A stretch of 64,000 nucleotides of DNA from an uncultured delta proteobacterium (GTDB taxonomy: Bacteria > Desulfobacterota > Syntrophia > Syntrophales > UBA8958). Position numbers and translations under genes: made by a program. This document shows positions 62,502 through 64,000 of this stretch, piece by piece (the first letter of the stretch is position 1; each line of letters opens with the position of its first letter). The DNA is taken from the NCBI GenBank assembly GCA_903885795.1, contig CAISJV010000006.1, forward strand, positions 1-64,000. The letters are read 5' to 3'. Below the pieces are notes generated by a model. The model was given only the letters and a program-made list of their open reading frames with translations, was not told where the DNA came from and ran no database searches.

Positions 62502-63478
62502 GGGCAGGCTGATTCCCTGAGATTCAGGCGCTCGATATGGAAGCCGTAGCGGCTGATGAGGAGGTTACCGCAGCGGGAACAAAAAGTGTTTTCTCCCGCC
62601 TCTCCCGGCACATTGCCACTGTAAACATATCTGAGCCCCCTTGATTTGCCGATGCCTGCGGCTTTCCGGATTTCCTTGACAGAGGTAATCTTTCCCGCAA
62701 GCATCTGATAGCGGGGATGAAATCGGCTGATATGCCAAGGGGTTTCCGCTCCTATGGAACACAGGTAATCTGCTGTCGCTCCGATTTCCTCATCGCTGTC
62801 GTTCAGTCCCGGAATAAGCAGGGTCGTGACTTCCACCCAGATACCGAGTTCCTTCATCCTGCTAATCGTATCCAGAACCGGTTGCAGCCGGGCGCCACAT
62901 TGCTCCCGATAAAAGCCGTCCCGGAATGACTTCAGGTCAACATTAGCAGCATCTAGATAGGGGGCAATGGCATCGACAGCCTCTCGGCTCATATAACCAT
63001 TTGTCACAAATACGTTCCCGATCCCCCGCTCGCGTGCCAGACGTGCAATATCATAGGCAAACTCGAAAAATATCGTCGGTTCCGTATAAGTATAGGCAAT
63101 GGTCTTCGCACCCGAACGGACGGCCCTTTCCACAATTTCCACCGCCGAGACGGCGCGTCCCACAATATCTCCCGTCTCACGGGGCAACTGGGAGATCTCG
63201 TGATTCTGGCAGAATAGGCAGCGAAAATTACAGCCAACCGTAGCCAGAGAGTAGGAAAGGGATCCCGGAAAAAGATGAAAGAAGGGTTTTTTTTCGATGG
63301 GATCGATATTTTCAGCAACCACCATTCCATAATTAAGGCTGTAAAGAATTCCTTCCCGGTTTTCCCGGACGCCGCAAACGCCTCGCTGACCATTTTTTAT
63401 CCGGCAGGCGTGTGCACAAAGGCGGCATTGAACCTGCTGATCCGCCAACGCCTCGAAAAACATCGCCTTCTTTATCAT
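62447..63478 (-). CDS. amrS: AmmeMemoRadiSam-system radical SAM enzyme
   Basis: A 343-aa radical SAM protein with cluster motif C-N-F-R-C-L-F-C and N-terminal C-R-L-C-A-H-A-C-R-I, G-V-C-G-V-R-E-N blocks. The C-terminus holds C-x-x-C ligand pairs (C-S-R-C, C-P-H-C). It is related to pyruvate-formate-lyase activases. The AmmeMemo partners (AMMECR1, Memo) are not adjacent here. Function of the system is unknown. Confidence 0.88.
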   Translation of the reverse strand: MIKKAMFFEALADQQVQCRLCAHACRIKNGQRGVCGVRENREGILYSLNYGMVVAENIDPIEKKPFFHLFPGSLSYSLATVGCNFRCLFCQNHEISQLPRETGDIVGRAVSAVEIVERAVRSGAKTIAYTYTEPTIFFEFAYDIARLARERGIGNVFVTNGYMSREAVDAIAPYLDAANVDLKSFRDGFYREQCGARLQPVLDTISRMKELGIWVEVTTLLIPGLNDSDEEIGATADYLCSIGAETPWHISRFHPRYQMLAGKITSVKEIRKAAGIGKSRGLRYVYSGNVPGEAGENTFCSRCGNLLISRYGFHIERLNLRESACPHCATPLEGLFQFSSSSL

Positions 63479-63511
63479 TTGATGAACTCGTGAAAAGTCA
63501 ATAAATGGTCA

Positions 63512-64000
63512 TTATTTTATCACCCGCACCACCCCTGGCAGGGGTTGTCTGCCTTTGCTTTCAAGGCGCATTGATTCCCGTATCGGTTCCTGAATGGTTA
63601 CCTGAGTAAAGGTGACGGAAAAGGACAAGCCCAGAAAGGCGCCAAGAGGGTTATTCATAACCGGCAGGGACTCCTCGATCCCCCTGGCAAAACCATACCA
63701 GTTATAAGGCAGAGAGATCACGCTTCCCCAGCGAATCCTTACCCCCGCGAGCTGCCTGCGAATCATTGCCGTCAATTCACCGATACTGAAGAAACGGGCG
63801 TGGTCATATAAAGGGGACCGATAAAAACCGGTCAAACGACGGGTAACACCGATGCAGGAGTACTTGTTGAGGACGCCAATGAAGACCCTTCCCCGGCAAA
63901 CCCTGATGGCTTCATGAATAGCCTGTACCGGATCAGCGGTAAATTCCAGCGAGGTGATCAGGGTTACAATATCAAACTCGTCATCTGAAAAGGGAAGATC
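63512..64000 (-). CDS. SAM-dependent methyltransferase (5' end outside window)
   Basis: The frame is open from the right window edge, 162 residues visible. It begins D-L-P-F-S-D-D-E-F-D-I-V-T-L-I, the post-motif region of class I methyltransferases of the UbiE type, followed by P-V-Q-A-I-H-E-A-I-R-V-C-R-G-R. The SAM-binding G-x-G motif lies outside. Substrate unknown. Confidence 0.8.
   Translation of the reverse strand, partial: DLPFSDDEFDIVTLITSLEFTADPVQAIHEAIRVCRGRVFIGVLNKYSCIGVTRRLTGFYRSPLYDHARFFSIGELTAMIRRQLAGVRIRWGSVISLPYNWYGFARGIEESLPVMNNPLGAFLGLSFSVTFTQVTIQEPIRESMRLESKGRQPLPGVVRVIK

Overview
The window looks like chromosome of a strictly anaerobic deltaproteobacterium (Desulfobacterota). 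A Syntrophales-type organism is my best guess, from gene content only. Pointers are a 2-oxoacid:ferredoxin oxidoreductase cluster, a Tat-exported molybdenum hydroxylase with ferredoxin-like subunits, an AmrS-type radical SAM enzyme, Rossmann/BKACE enzymes and a UGA-containing selenoprotein. The flanks are GC-rich with densely packed genes. A lower-GC block of about 21 kb (33.5-54.8 kb) is an integrated mobile element.

Left flank, 1-33.5 kb. The window opens inside a minus-strand gene joining a calcineurin-like phosphoesterase to an autotransporter passenger (1-2514); its beta-barrel lies outside. Next come a three-subunit molybdenum hydroxylase operon, a STAS protein, a membrane protein and mannose-1-phosphate guanylyltransferase. 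A gene interrupted by an in-frame TGA (9907-10377) is best read as a periplasmic HMA-domain selenoprotein with a C-x-x-Sec motif and a SECIS-like hairpin. A plus-strand run follows: Maf, YggS, DUF350, lipoprotein, glutathionylspermidine-synthase-like ATP-grasp, MBL hydrolase, PurC, DnaJ, DUF3568 and lytic transglycosylase. Then come a ketopantoate-reductase/BKACE fusion, an EEP hydrolase, a cardiolipin-synthase-like lipoprotein, an MBL lipoprotein-family enzyme, DUF5329, a divergent RelA/SpoT-like protein and the por cluster. The por cluster carries two inverted copies of a 122-bp interspersed repeat.

Integrated element, 33.5-54.8 kb. It sits in the 3' half of a tRNA-Arg(CCU) gene, bounded by a 47-bp imperfect direct repeat and inner 26-bp arm-type repeats, with a tyrosine integrase at the right end. 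The left half is a replication and modification module on the plus strand: an AlpA-like HTH protein, a ParB-like protein, a DpdA-like tRNA-guanine-transglycosylase homologue, an RHH protein, a D5/P4-type SF3 helicase, and a 902-aa fusion of CHC2 zinc finger, Toprim primase and family-A DNA polymerase. A motif-rich AT-rich gap that may be the origin lies between the last two. The right half is cargo on the minus strand: a MORN-repeat toxin with a C-terminal LHH nuclease, its SMI1/KNR4 immunity protein, an OmpA-family protein, a small coupled operon with a SemiSWEET-like protein, an HNH protein, and an EcoRV-like endonuclease with an HU-like C-terminal tail and no methyltransferase anywhere in the element. 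I see no capsid, tail or conjugation genes. The element is therefore closer to a P4/PICI-like satellite or an integrative plasmid with its own replisome than to a complete phage.

The most interesting idea is that the TGT-like protein (with the ParB-like one) modifies DNA with a 7-deazaguanine and so protects element or host DNA from the orphan EcoRV-like nuclease, a base-exchange form of restriction-modification. This is an inference.

Right flank, 54.8-64 kb. Conserved housekeeping genes follow: SixA, M50 protease, cold-shock protein with a long leader, FtcD-FtsY-Smc, DUF2007, AmrS and a truncated methyltransferase.
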